In this document: one piece after another, positions 34,262-42,235 of the stretch | Layout of the letters: each line of letters starts with the position of its first letter | Numbering within the stretch: position 1 is the stretch's first letter | Notes under the pieces: model-generated | Database searches by the model: none | What the model was told of the DNA's origin: nothing | The model's input: only the letters and a program-made list of their open reading frames with translations | Program-made: the position numbers and the translations under genes | NCBI GenBank assembly: GCA_038532735.1 | Contig: JBCBAC010000005.1 | Location: 1-64,000 of the forward strand | Length of the DNA stretch: 64,000 nt | Source of the DNA: JAHTBL01 sp038532735 | GTDB lineage: Bacteria > Pseudomonadota > Alphaproteobacteria > Rhodobacterales > Rhodobacteraceae | Direction: 5' to 3'

Positions 34262-35692
34262 ATGCATGATATTCGTGCCATCCGCGAAAACCCCGCTGCC
34301 TTCGATGCCGCGATCTCTCGGGTTGGAGCTGGGGCTGTGTCTTCCGAGATTCTGGCGTTAGATGAGGCGCGCCGGGCCAAGATTCTGGCAGCTGAAACCG
34401 CGCAGGCCGAACAAAACAAGGCATCGAAGGAGGTTGGCGCGGCCAAGGGCCGTGGCGATGAGGCCGAGTTTGAGCGCCTGCGCGCTTTGGTGGCCGAGAA
34501 GAAGGCCGAAATTGCACGTCTCAATGACGAGGCCAAGGCTGAGGACGCCAAGCTGACAGATCTGCTGATGGGTCTGCCGAACCTGCCGCTGGAGGATGTG
34601 CCAGACGGTGCGGACGAAGATGACAATATCGAGATCAAGCGCTGGGGCCACCCACGCAGCTTCGATTTTAAACCGGTAGAGCATTACGAGCTGCCCTCTG
34701 TGAAAACCGGTATGGATTTCGAGACGGCCGCGAAACTCTCCGGCTCACGCTTTGTCGTTCTATCGGGTGCCGTCGCCCGTCTGCACCGCGCGCTAGCGCA
34801 GTTCATGATCGACACCCATGTGGATGAGCACAATCTGCTCGAAGTGAATCCACCGGTATTAGTCATAGACAGCGCAATGCGGGGAACGGGCCAACTACCC
34901 AAATTTGGCGAAGACCTCTTTATTGGTGCTTCCGATAACGCCCGTGCCAAACTTGCAAGACAGGCAATTGTAGAACATGGACGTGATGAGCACCTGAAAG
35001 ATCTCGATGGGACGATTGAGAGCTTTGCGGATGTTTTTGAGAAAATTCTGGACATTGCGCCGACGAAAGAGGACTATTGGCTGATACCCACCGCAGAAGT
35101 TCCTCTTACTAATTTAGTCAGTGGAGAAACTGTTGACGAGGCCACCCTCCCCCGCCGCTATACTGCCCATTCGCTCTGCTTCCGATCCGAGGCTGGCAGC
35201 GCAGGCCGTGACACCTCCGGCATGCTCCGCCAGCACCAGTTCGAGAAGGTCGAAATGGTCAGCGTGACCCACCCCGACAAATCGCTCGACGAACACGCCC
35301 GCATGACAGGCTGCGCAGAGGCGATCCTTGAAAAACTGGGCCTGCCTTACCGCACGATCGTGCTTTGCACCGGCGACATGGGTTTCGGCGCGCGCAAGAC
35401 CCATGACATCGAGGTCTGGTTGCCCGGTCAGGACACCTACCGCGAAATCAGTTCCGTTTCGGTCTGCGGCGACTTTCAGGCCCGCCGCATGAACGCCCGC
35501 TTCAAGCCCGCAGATGGCGGCAAGCCGCAGTTCGTTCACACGCTCAACGGCTCCGGCCTTGCGGTTGGGCGCTGCTTGATCGCGGTGCTGGAGAACGGCC
35601 AGAACGAAGACGGCTCGGTCACCTTGCCTGACGTGCTCGCCCCCTATCTGGGCGGCAATACAACGATCACAGCCGACGGAGTGCTTGCGTGA
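34262..35692 (+). CDS. serS: Seryl-tRNA synthetase with an unusual internal insertion
   Basis: Charges tRNA-Ser. 476 residues against about 430 in relatives. The N-terminal coiled-coil arm (about 25-110), class II motif 2 (AHSLCFRSEAGSAGRDTSG) and motif 3 (HTLNGSGLAVGRCLIAVLEN) are intact. Between GQLPKFGEDLF (ending at residue 220) and YWLIPTAEVPLTN (from 272) there are about 51 residues where relatives have around 8; the extra part is charged and looks helical. The DNA from about 34850 to 35130 is near 46-48 percent GC, clearly below its surroundings, with AT-rich codons. The frame is open, so the gene should work. The glycosyltransferase-like gene overlaps its end by four bases. Confidence 0.95.
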   Translation: MHDIRAIRENPAAFDAAISRVGAGAVSSEILALDEARRAKILAAETAQAEQNKASKEVGAAKGRGDEAEFERLRALVAEKKAEIARLNDEAKAEDAKLTDLLMGLPNLPLEDVPDGADEDDNIEIKRWGHPRSFDFKPVEHYELPSVKTGMDFETAAKLSGSRFVVLSGAVARLHRALAQFMIDTHVDEHNLLEVNPPVLVIDSAMRGTGQLPKFGEDLFIGASDNARAKLARQAIVEHGRDEHLKDLDGTIESFADVFEKILDIAPTKEDYWLIPTAEVPLTNLVSGETVDEATLPRRYTAHSLCFRSEAGSAGRDTSGMLRQHQFEKVEMVSVTHPDKSLDEHARMTGCAEAILEKLGLPYRTIVLCTGDMGFGARKTHDIEVWLPGQDTYREISSVSVCGDFQARRMNARFKPADGGKPQFVHTLNGSGLAVGRCLIAVLENGQNEDGSVTLPDVLAPYLGGNTTITADGVLA

Positions 35693-36579
35693 GCGAACGC
35701 TCCGACCGGCGCGCCGCCCTTGCCAAACTGCGCGAAAAAGGCGCGGCGTGGCAGGCGGCGCATACCCCTATGCCGCCTTCGGATCAGCCTGAGGTGATCT
35801 TTGCCACGCCGCTCATCTCAAAAAACCGCGCCTTTGACTGGGACGTGATCTGCCAAAACCTCGCCGCCACCGTCGGCAGCCTACGTAACCAAACCAGCTC
35901 GCTCTGGCGCATGGTGATTTGTGGACAGGACAAACCAGACGGTATCACTTTCGATAACCATGTGCAGTTCCTGCCCTTCAAAACCCCGGATACGGAGACT
36001 GACAAGAACGCGCTGACATTCGACAAATGGTTCAAGATTCGCGCCATGACCAAGCATCTCAGCGAGACGGAGAAAGGGGACGGCTACCTCTTTCAGCTCG
36101 ATGCCGATGACATTCTGCATCCTGATCTGGTAGCCCACATCACGTCCGACAATAACGGTCAGGGCTACTACATCACTCAAGGCTACATGGTCGATATGGA
36201 CAGCAAGCGAATGGGCTATCTCGGCCCGCGCCGTCTACGCTGGCCTTTTGCCAAACCGTTCAACCGCGAATGCGGGTCTTGCGTGGCCGCGCGGTTCGAT
36301 TTTCGCCAGGGCCCGGGCTTTGCCGAGCCTCTGAACGCCCGTGGCAAGCACAAGGACATGCATGAAAACCTCGCAGCCTACGGTTTCGCGCTAGAGCCGG
36401 TCCCGTTTCCCGCAGGCCTCTATATCGTGAATCACGGCGAGAATATCCGGGAACGCCGTGGCAAGATGGACGCCAAGATTAGCTATCTGCGCCGCAATCT
36501 CTTGTCAGCCGCGCGGAACCGTGACGTTATCGCCGCGTTCTCTCTGGACAGTCTATTCGCAAGTAAGTTCTCTCTATGA
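35689..36579 (+). CDS. Putative glycosyltransferase
   Basis: 296 residues starting at GTG, overlapping the serS stop by four bases. A GT-A-like fold is suggested by VIFATPLISKNRAFDWDVI, NQTSSLWRMVICGQDKPD and the acidic motif FQLDADDILHPDL (D-x-D-D) that would hold the metal and nucleotide sugar. The ending with INH-GENIRERRG is similar to roseobacter proteins labelled glycosyltransferase. No membrane segments. Acceptor and sugar are unknown. It shares an overlapping unit with serS and the TspO-like gene. Confidence 0.65.
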   Translation: MSERSDRRAALAKLREKGAAWQAAHTPMPPSDQPEVIFATPLISKNRAFDWDVICQNLAATVGSLRNQTSSLWRMVICGQDKPDGITFDNHVQFLPFKTPDTETDKNALTFDKWFKIRAMTKHLSETEKGDGYLFQLDADDILHPDLVAHITSDNNGQGYYITQGYMVDMDSKRMGYLGPRRLRWPFAKPFNRECGSCVAARFDFRQGPGFAEPLNARGKHKDMHENLAAYGFALEPVPFPAGLYIVNHGENIRERRGKMDAKISYLRRNLLSAARNRDVIAAFSLDSLFASKFSL

Positions 36580-37265
36580 TTAAAGCCTTCGTCCTGCTTC
36601 TTGCCGCGCTCTCCTTTGCGGCAGCGCCGTTTTTCTCGCCCTTTGACGGGTTTGATCCCAACCTCTACCCGGTCCCACAAAATGATCCGCCCGTGCAACC
36701 TGCGGGCTACGCCTTTGCGATCTGGGGGCCGATCTATCTGGGCCTGATTGCCCATGCGTCGTTCGGCCTGATCAAACGCACCACCGACCCCGCTTGGGAC
36801 GCGGTGCGTCTGCCGCTTACCCTCTCTCTGATCGTGGGTGCGCCCTGGCTGATGGTCGCCAACCAGAACCCGCCTGCGGCAACGATGATGATCTTTGCAA
36901 TGCTCGGCACCGCGATCTGGGCGTTTCTGCGCACGACCAACACGCAAGACCGCTGGCTCTTGCAACTGCCAGTCGCGGTTTATGCGGGCTGGCTGAGTGC
37001 GGCGAGCTTCGTCTCTATCGGGCTGATGCTCGCAGGCTACGGTGTGACGACCGAAGACACAGCAGCGCTGATAGCATTGGCCCTCGCGGTCGTCTTTGCC
37101 TTCACAATCCAAAGCCGCACCCACCGCGCGCCGGAATATGGGGCAACCGTCGTCTGGGCCCTGGTCGCGATCATCATCGCAAACTGGGGCGGCAACGCGG
37201 CCATCCTTGGCCTTGCAGGAGCCGGCATCATCGCCCTCGTCTTCAGTTGGGGACGCTCAAACTAA
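36576..37265 (+). CDS. TspO/MBR-like tryptophan-rich membrane protein
   Basis: 229 residues with about seven hydrophobic segments, longer than the roughly 160 of classical TspO. The TspO-type motif is AGYAFAIWGPIYLGLIAH near residue 48; the rest shows ARAVYAGWLSAASFVSIG-like helices with WA residues. TspO proteins bind porphyrins or steroids and sense or transport them. The ATG overlaps the preceding stop (ATGA). The longer form is the 'tryptophan-rich sensory protein' type seen in many Rhodobacteraceae. Confidence 0.7.
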   Translation: MIKAFVLLLAALSFAAAPFFSPFDGFDPNLYPVPQNDPPVQPAGYAFAIWGPIYLGLIAHASFGLIKRTTDPAWDAVRLPLTLSLIVGAPWLMVANQNPPAATMMIFAMLGTAIWAFLRTTNTQDRWLLQLPVAVYAGWLSAASFVSIGLMLAGYGVTTEDTAALIALALAVVFAFTIQSRTHRAPEYGATVVWALVAIIIANWGGNAAILGLAGAGIIALVFSWGRSN

Positions 37266-37280
37266 GCGCGACGTGCACCA

Positions 37281-37319
37281 CTGGTTTCACTTTGGCAAAA
37301 ATATCCTCGCCGAAGGCAG
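37281..37319 (-). repeat. Interspersed intergenic repeat, copy 4
   Basis: On the minus strand it begins CTGCCTTCGGCGAGGATATT and ends in CAAAGTGAAACCAG. It is very close to copy 5 at 46343-46379 and lies between the convergent TspO-like and der genes. Confidence 0.6.
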
Positions 37320-37344
37320 CATAACCGATAGCTCAAGCGCCGCG

Positions 37345-38802
37345 TTACTCGTCCGCGCGGCCCTTGCCCAGATGTTTGCGCAGCCGCGACGGTGTGGACT
37401 TCTTCTTGTCCTTGTAGGGGTTTTTATCCGCCTGCGAGCGCATGGTCAGCCGAATGGGCGTCCCCGGCATGTCAAAATCGTCCCGCAACCCGTTGATCAG
37501 ATAGCGTGAATAGCTTTCCGGCAGCTTCTCAGGCAGCGAACACATTACCACAAATCCCGGCGGGCGCGTCTTCACCTGCGTCGCGTAGCGCAGCTTGATG
37601 CGCCGCCCACCTGGTGCGGGGGGCGGATGCGCCTCCACCATATCAGACAGCCAGCGGTTCAACTGAGACGTGGTCACACGCCGGTTCCAGACCTCATGCG
37701 CGCGCAGGATCGCGGCCTCCAACCGGTCGAGCCCCTTGCCCGTCTTGGCTGATACCGTCACCAGAGGTGCCCCGCGTAGTTGTGGCAAAAGCCGCTCAAA
37801 CTTCTCGCGCAGATCGCGCAGCTTGGCCTGCTTTTCTGGCTCCAGATCCCATTTGTTGATCGCAACGACGACGGCCCGGCCTTCGCGCTCAGCCAGATCG
37901 GCAATCCGCAGATCCTGTTGCTCAAACGGAATATCGGCATCCAGCAAAACCACGACGACTTCGGCGAATTTCACCGCGCGCAACCCGTCAGAGACCGACA
38001 GCTTTTCCAGCTTTTCCTGCACTTTGGCGCGTTTGCGCATGCCTGCGGTGTCAAAGATGCGCACCGGCGTGTCGCCCCATTGAGCCATCACGGAAATCGC
38101 ATCACGCGTGATCCCGGCCTCCGGACCGGTAAGCAAACGATCCTCGCCAATGATCTTGTTGATCAGCGTGGATTTCCCCGCATTCGGGCGGCCGATGACA
38201 GCCACCTGAAGCGGTTTCTCTTTCGTCAGCTTACGCGGGCCTTCATCGACATCTTCACCCACTTCGACGTCGACCTCCGGCGCATCAGCCGCTGCGCGTT
38301 CCGCAAAGAGATCGGCCAATGGCATAAGCGCTGCGTACAGATCTTCGAGCCCTTCGCCATGCTCTGCCGAAATGCGCAGCGGATCGCCCAGACCCAACCC
38401 ATAAGCCTCGAGCACACCAGCCTCGGCGGCCCGGCCTTCAGCCTTGTTGGCCGCCAGAAATACATGCTCGGACCGTTTGCGCAAAATCTCGGCAAAAACC
38501 TCATCGGCGGGCAAGACCCCGGCCCGCGCATCAATCATGAAAAGACACGCATCGGCCATATCCACAGCGCGCTCGGTCAGGCGCCGCATGCGGCCCTGCA
38601 GCGACATATCCGTCGCCTCTTCCAGACCGGCTGTGTCAATGACCGTGAACCGCAGGTCGCCCAGCCGCGCTTCGCCCTCGCGCAGATCACGCGTCACGCC
38701 GGGCTGGTCGTCGACCAAAGCCAGACGCTTGCCCACCAGACGGTTGAACAGCGTGGATTTACCAACATTGGGACGGCCAACAATGGCCAGCGTGAACGAC
38801 AT
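37345..38802 (-). CDS. der: Ribosome biogenesis GTPase Der (EngA)
   Basis: 485 residues with two tandem GTPase domains and a KH-like C-terminal domain, needed for 50S assembly. G1 motifs are GRPNVGKSTLFN (about residues 8-19) and GRPNAGKSTLIN (about 209-220); NKAEG and NKWD are the two G4 motifs. The end, KDKKKSTPSRLRKHLGKG, is the usual basic tail. It is the last gene of the yfgM-bamB-der group. Confidence 0.97.
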   Translation of the reverse strand: MSFTLAIVGRPNVGKSTLFNRLVGKRLALVDDQPGVTRDLREGEARLGDLRFTVIDTAGLEEATDMSLQGRMRRLTERAVDMADACLFMIDARAGVLPADEVFAEILRKRSEHVFLAANKAEGRAAEAGVLEAYGLGLGDPLRISAEHGEGLEDLYAALMPLADLFAERAAADAPEVDVEVGEDVDEGPRKLTKEKPLQVAVIGRPNAGKSTLINKIIGEDRLLTGPEAGITRDAISVMAQWGDTPVRIFDTAGMRKRAKVQEKLEKLSVSDGLRAVKFAEVVVVLLDADIPFEQQDLRIADLAEREGRAVVVAINKWDLEPEKQAKLRDLREKFERLLPQLRGAPLVTVSAKTGKGLDRLEAAILRAHEVWNRRVTTSQLNRWLSDMVEAHPPPAPGGRRIKLRYATQVKTRPPGFVVMCSLPEKLPESYSRYLINGLRDDFDMPGTPIRLTMRSQADKNPYKDKKKSTPSRLRKHLGKGRADE

Positions 38803-38869
38803 TTTCCGCTCTCCGACAGGATCAAGCCTGCCGCTTACAGCATCAGCGCGTCAACGAAAAGCGCCGAAG

Positions 38870-40189
38870 TTACCGAAACGCGTGCAGCGTGCCGCGCCCG
38901 GAGACAACGTAGAGCGTGCCATTGACCACAACCGGGTTCGTCGTAGCCCCGCCTGGAATATCCACCGTCGAGATCAGCGCCCCGCTCACAGGATCAAAGC
39001 TGCGGATGAGACCATCGCTCGAGGCCACGATCAGACGCCCACCAGCCAGAACCGGCCCGTAATGCGCAAACACAGCTTTGAAGCGCCGCGGACGCTCTCG
39101 CTGGAAATAAGGCAGATCAACGGACCAGACCTCGACGCCGGTCTCTGCCTGCAGACGCACCAACTTGCCTTCGTCAGAGACGAGGAACACCGAGTTGCCC
39201 GTGGGCCAAACAGGGCTGTAAGCCCCTTCCTTGGCGGTCCAGATACGCTCTCCGGACCCTGCGTTCAGCGCCACGATGCGGCCAGACTGGTTGGCGGCAT
39301 AGATCACATCGCCATCAATCACCGGATCGCCGGTGATATCGGTCACGGTCGCGTAAGCTCGGCCCTGCCGCGCGCCGGAGACCGAAGAGTTCCAGACCTG
39401 CACGCCGCCTTTGCGGAACGCGCCGACCAGCTCACCAGAGCCGAACGCAAAGACAGCCAGCTTGTCGCCCACCACGGGGCCGGCGCCACCGACCATGTTC
39501 GACACGCTGGGTGTGCCGGAGACCGACCACTCGATACGGCCTGTCTCGGCGTTGATGGCCCAGCCCTGGCTATCGCGCGAAACGACATAGACTAGACCGT
39601 CCGAAACGGTCGGCGCGCCAGTTGTAGCGCCATCAAGCTCCTGCACCCATTTCTCGGCACCGGTGGCAACGTCAAGCGCGCTGAGCTCACCAAAGCCCGT
39701 GGTGACGAAAACTGTGTTACCGGCCACGGCCAAGCCGCCACCCGACGCATCCGAAGAGCGGTCTGTCGGCGGTGTCAGATCGCGCGACCAAATCCGCTCG
39801 CCCGCTGTTGATGTCGCACTGACCGTCGCTTGGCTATCGAGCGTAAAGACGCGGCCCGCGCTGACAACGGGATCGGCAGTGATGCGGTGCTTACGGCTAT
39901 CGCCAGAGCCGATATTGGTTGACCAGACCGACGTCAGGCTACGTGACAAAGCCGGGTGCTGAATGCGGTGTGCAGGCGTGCCGTTGCGGTGGGTCCATGC
40001 GCTGTGATTGACCTGTGCGGGCAACGTGATGTCGGTCGAAATCTCGGCAACTTCCTCGACGACCGTCTCATCAGGATCAAGCGGGGCGCGCAGATCGAGA
40101 CGCTCCCCTTCCAGAATGACCTCGCGGTTGCCGCAAGCCGCGACCAGAGCCAAAGCCCCCAAAAGACAAATCCGGCGTGCATGCGTCAC
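38870..40189 (-). CDS. bamB: Outer membrane assembly lipoprotein BamB (PQQ-like beta-propeller)
   Basis: 439 residues. A lipoprotein signal ends at LALVAACG with Cys19 as the lipidated residue. The mature part is a beta-propeller of repeated blades such as GRVFTLDSQATVSATSTAGERIWSRD-like segments (split here as GRVFTLDSQATV and GERIWSRDL), GAEKWVQELDGATTGAP and GRIVALNAGSGERIWTA. BamB helps BamA insert outer-membrane proteins. Position between a YfgM-like gene and der is as in E. coli. Confidence 0.88.
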   Translation of the reverse strand: MTHARRICLLGALALVAACGNREVILEGERLDLRAPLDPDETVVEEVAEISTDITLPAQVNHSAWTHRNGTPAHRIQHPALSRSLTSVWSTNIGSGDSRKHRITADPVVSAGRVFTLDSQATVSATSTAGERIWSRDLTPPTDRSSDASGGGLAVAGNTVFVTTGFGELSALDVATGAEKWVQELDGATTGAPTVSDGLVYVVSRDSQGWAINAETGRIEWSVSGTPSVSNMVGGAGPVVGDKLAVFAFGSGELVGAFRKGGVQVWNSSVSGARQGRAYATVTDITGDPVIDGDVIYAANQSGRIVALNAGSGERIWTAKEGAYSPVWPTGNSVFLVSDEGKLVRLQAETGVEVWSVDLPYFQRERPRRFKAVFAHYGPVLAGGRLIVASSDGLIRSFDPVSGALISTVDIPGGATTNPVVVNGTLYVVSGRGTLHAFR

Positions 40190-40248
40190 TGCGAAACCCT
40201 CATTCTACGTCCATCCGGGGCATGGCAGCGCCCGACCCGGCATCTTTT

Positions 40249-40923
40249 TTATTCGCCTTCCGCGGCCGGCGCACCGGTCGCATCGTCCAGCCCTTGCGGA
40301 GCCAAACCCAAGGCCAGTTTCAACTGCCCGACGCGCAGGCGCAAGCCCGCACTTGTTTCGGCGTCAGCCTCGATGGCGTCCAGACGGGCTGCAGCCGCCT
40401 CCAAATCACCTGTTTCGATGTCGATCAGCGCAAGTTGCTCTTCTGCCAGCAGCCGCAGCGGGTTGCCCGGTGTGCTCAGCTGCGCAAGGCGCGTGCGCTT
40501 GTCATCCGCGCTGAGTGTCTCGGCCCGCAGCATCACACCTTTCAGCGTCGCCACATCGCGGTAGATCGCGGGTGCATCTTGGTTGACGGCGAGCAAATCC
40601 AATTGCGCCGCCGCCTCTTCCAGCTTGCCTTCTTCTTCCAGAGCAGCAGCCGCGAGCATCAGCGCCGGAACCGATCCGTCCCTGGCAACAGCAACCAACG
40701 CCTCACCTGGCTCAGACTGCTCAAGTGCGGCAAGCAGCGCGTCACCCCGCGCCTGCGCTGCGTTCCGCTCTGTCGCTTTGCGGTATTCGTTAAAGGCAGC
40801 GCCCCCGACCACCACGATCACAAGAACGGCGGCGATCCAGCCGTAGCGGCGCAGCAGCGCGAACAGACGGTCCCGACGGACCTCTTCGCTGACCTCTTCA
40901 ATAAAGCTGTCGGTATCGCTCAC
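40249..40923 (-). CDS. YfgM-like tetratricopeptide membrane protein
   Basis: 224 residues. A cytoplasmic N-terminus (DTDSFIEEVSEEVRRDRL) leads to one membrane helix (YGWIAAVLVIVVVGGAAF) and a periplasmic helical repeat domain (Ala/Leu-rich TPR-like, for example LEEEGKLEEAAAQLDLLAVNQDAPA). YfgM in E. coli works with PpiD at the SecYEG exit. The bamB gene follows 59 bases later on the same strand. The last 15 residues are low-complexity. Confidence 0.85.
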   Translation of the reverse strand: MSDTDSFIEEVSEEVRRDRLFALLRRYGWIAAVLVIVVVGGAAFNEYRKATERNAAQARGDALLAALEQSEPGEALVAVARDGSVPALMLAAAALEEEGKLEEAAAQLDLLAVNQDAPAIYRDVATLKGVMLRAETLSADDKRTRLAQLSTPGNPLRLLAEEQLALIDIETGDLEAAAARLDAIEADAETSAGLRLRVGQLKLALGLAPQGLDDATGAPAAEGE

Positions 40924-41011
40924 AAACGGCCTCCCACCGGCATTTTGCCCCTCTTAGCGTGACTTTTGCACCATTGCCAAGACGGATGTGCCGTGACGCA
41001 CAGGTGATTTC

Positions 41012-41053
41012 TTGCGAGGGGAACAGAATTTTTATAATCTGAACTGGTTAGTT
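41012..41053 (+). promoter_or_regulatory. Promoter and possible operator of the RND pump genes
   Basis: A perfect -10 hexamer TATAAT (41033-41038) has a possible -35 TTGCGA at 41012-41017 with a short 15-base spacer. Directly after the -10, AACTGGTTAGTT (41042-41053) has inverted four-base ends (AACT/AGTT), as in many TetR-type operators. The ATG of the adaptor gene is 97 bases further. The promoter call is moderate, the operator call weak. Confidence 0.4.
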
Positions 41054-41149
41054 TACCGAAAACTCTCTAAGTAAGAGAAATTCACATTGCGGTTAAAGGC
41101 GTCCTGCGCGCCCGACACGACCGGCGCATAAAGACAGACGAGGCATTCG

Positions 41150-42235
41150 ATGCGACTCATTTCACTCCTCACCGCAATTCTGGTGACGGCCACCTTGTAT
41201 TTGGTTGTCTTCGAACGCGATGCGCTTTTGGCCTTTGCAGCGGTTACCGAAGACGGGACCGAGCAAGGCGAAACCGCAGAAGATGCGCAAGAGCGCGTGT
41301 CGGTTGTCGCCATGCGCTCAGTCGCTAGGGAAATTGACAGCGCCGTCCTGGTCCGTGGACGCACAGAGGCCGCGCGTCAGGTGGATGTACGGGCCGAAAC
41401 ATCGGGGCTCGTGATTTCCGAACCGCTCCGCAAGGGCGCTTATGTGGAGGCCGGACAACTTCTCTGCCGCCTCGACGTTGGCACGCGCGAAGCGACCTTG
41501 GCAGAGGCCGAAGCGCGGCTGGCAGAGGCCCAGATCAACAACACCGCCGCTGCGCGTCTGGCCGAAGGCGGCTTTGCCTCTGAAACTCGCGCCGTCGGCG
41601 CGCAAGCCACGTTGCAAGCAGCCGAAGCCGGAGTTCAGGCCGCCAAGAAAGAACTGGAGCGGCTGAACATCACCGCCCCGTTCGAAGGGCTTTTGGAAAG
41701 CGACGCGGCAGAGCTTGGCTCCCTTTTGCAGCCGGGCGGACACTGCGCCACGATCATCCAGCTCGATCCGATCAAGCTGGTCGGCTTTGTCCCTGAAACC
41801 CAAGTCAACCGCGTTACCGTCGGCGCCATGGCGGGCGCGCGCCTTGCCACAGGGCAAGACGTTCAGGGGCGTGTGACGTTCCTCTCCCGCTCTGCTGATG
41901 AAACCACCCGCACCTTCCGGGTGGAGATCGAGGTCCCAAACAGCGATCTGACGATCCGTGACGGCCAAACCGCCGAGATCGTCATCGCCTCCGCCGGGGC
42001 GGAGGCGCATCTGGTGCCCGGATCGGCCCTGACCCTCTCCGACGAAGGCACGCTTGGCGTGCGCGTTGTCGAAGATGGGGCCGCGATGTTCAAACCGGTC
42101 ACATTGCTGCGCGACACCGTCGATGGTGTCTGGATCACCGGTCTGGCACCCGAGGCTGACATCATCACCGTCGGTCAGGAATTTGTCACCGACGGGGTGG
42201 CGGTCGAAACAACCTATGAAGAGGCCTCCCAATGA
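41150..42235 (+). CDS. RND efflux periplasmic adaptor (membrane fusion protein)
   Basis: 361 residues. An N-terminal membrane anchor (LISLLTAILVTATLYLVVF) is followed by the barrel-sandwich region VDVRAETSGLVISEPLRKGAYVEAGQLLCRLD (split over residues about 84-115), a helical hairpin (about 115-175) and the beta-barrel LVGFVPETQVNRVTVG. It links the inner-membrane pump to an outer-membrane channel. The stop overlaps the next start by four bases, so the pump is made together. Confidence 0.94.
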   Translation: MRLISLLTAILVTATLYLVVFERDALLAFAAVTEDGTEQGETAEDAQERVSVVAMRSVAREIDSAVLVRGRTEAARQVDVRAETSGLVISEPLRKGAYVEAGQLLCRLDVGTREATLAEAEARLAEAQINNTAAARLAEGGFASETRAVGAQATLQAAEAGVQAAKKELERLNITAPFEGLLESDAAELGSLLQPGGHCATIIQLDPIKLVGFVPETQVNRVTVGAMAGARLATGQDVQGRVTFLSRSADETTRTFRVEIEVPNSDLTIRDGQTAEIVIASAGAEAHLVPGSALTLSDEGTLGVRVVEDGAAMFKPVTLLRDTVDGVWITGLAPEADIITVGQEFVTDGVAVETTYEEASQ

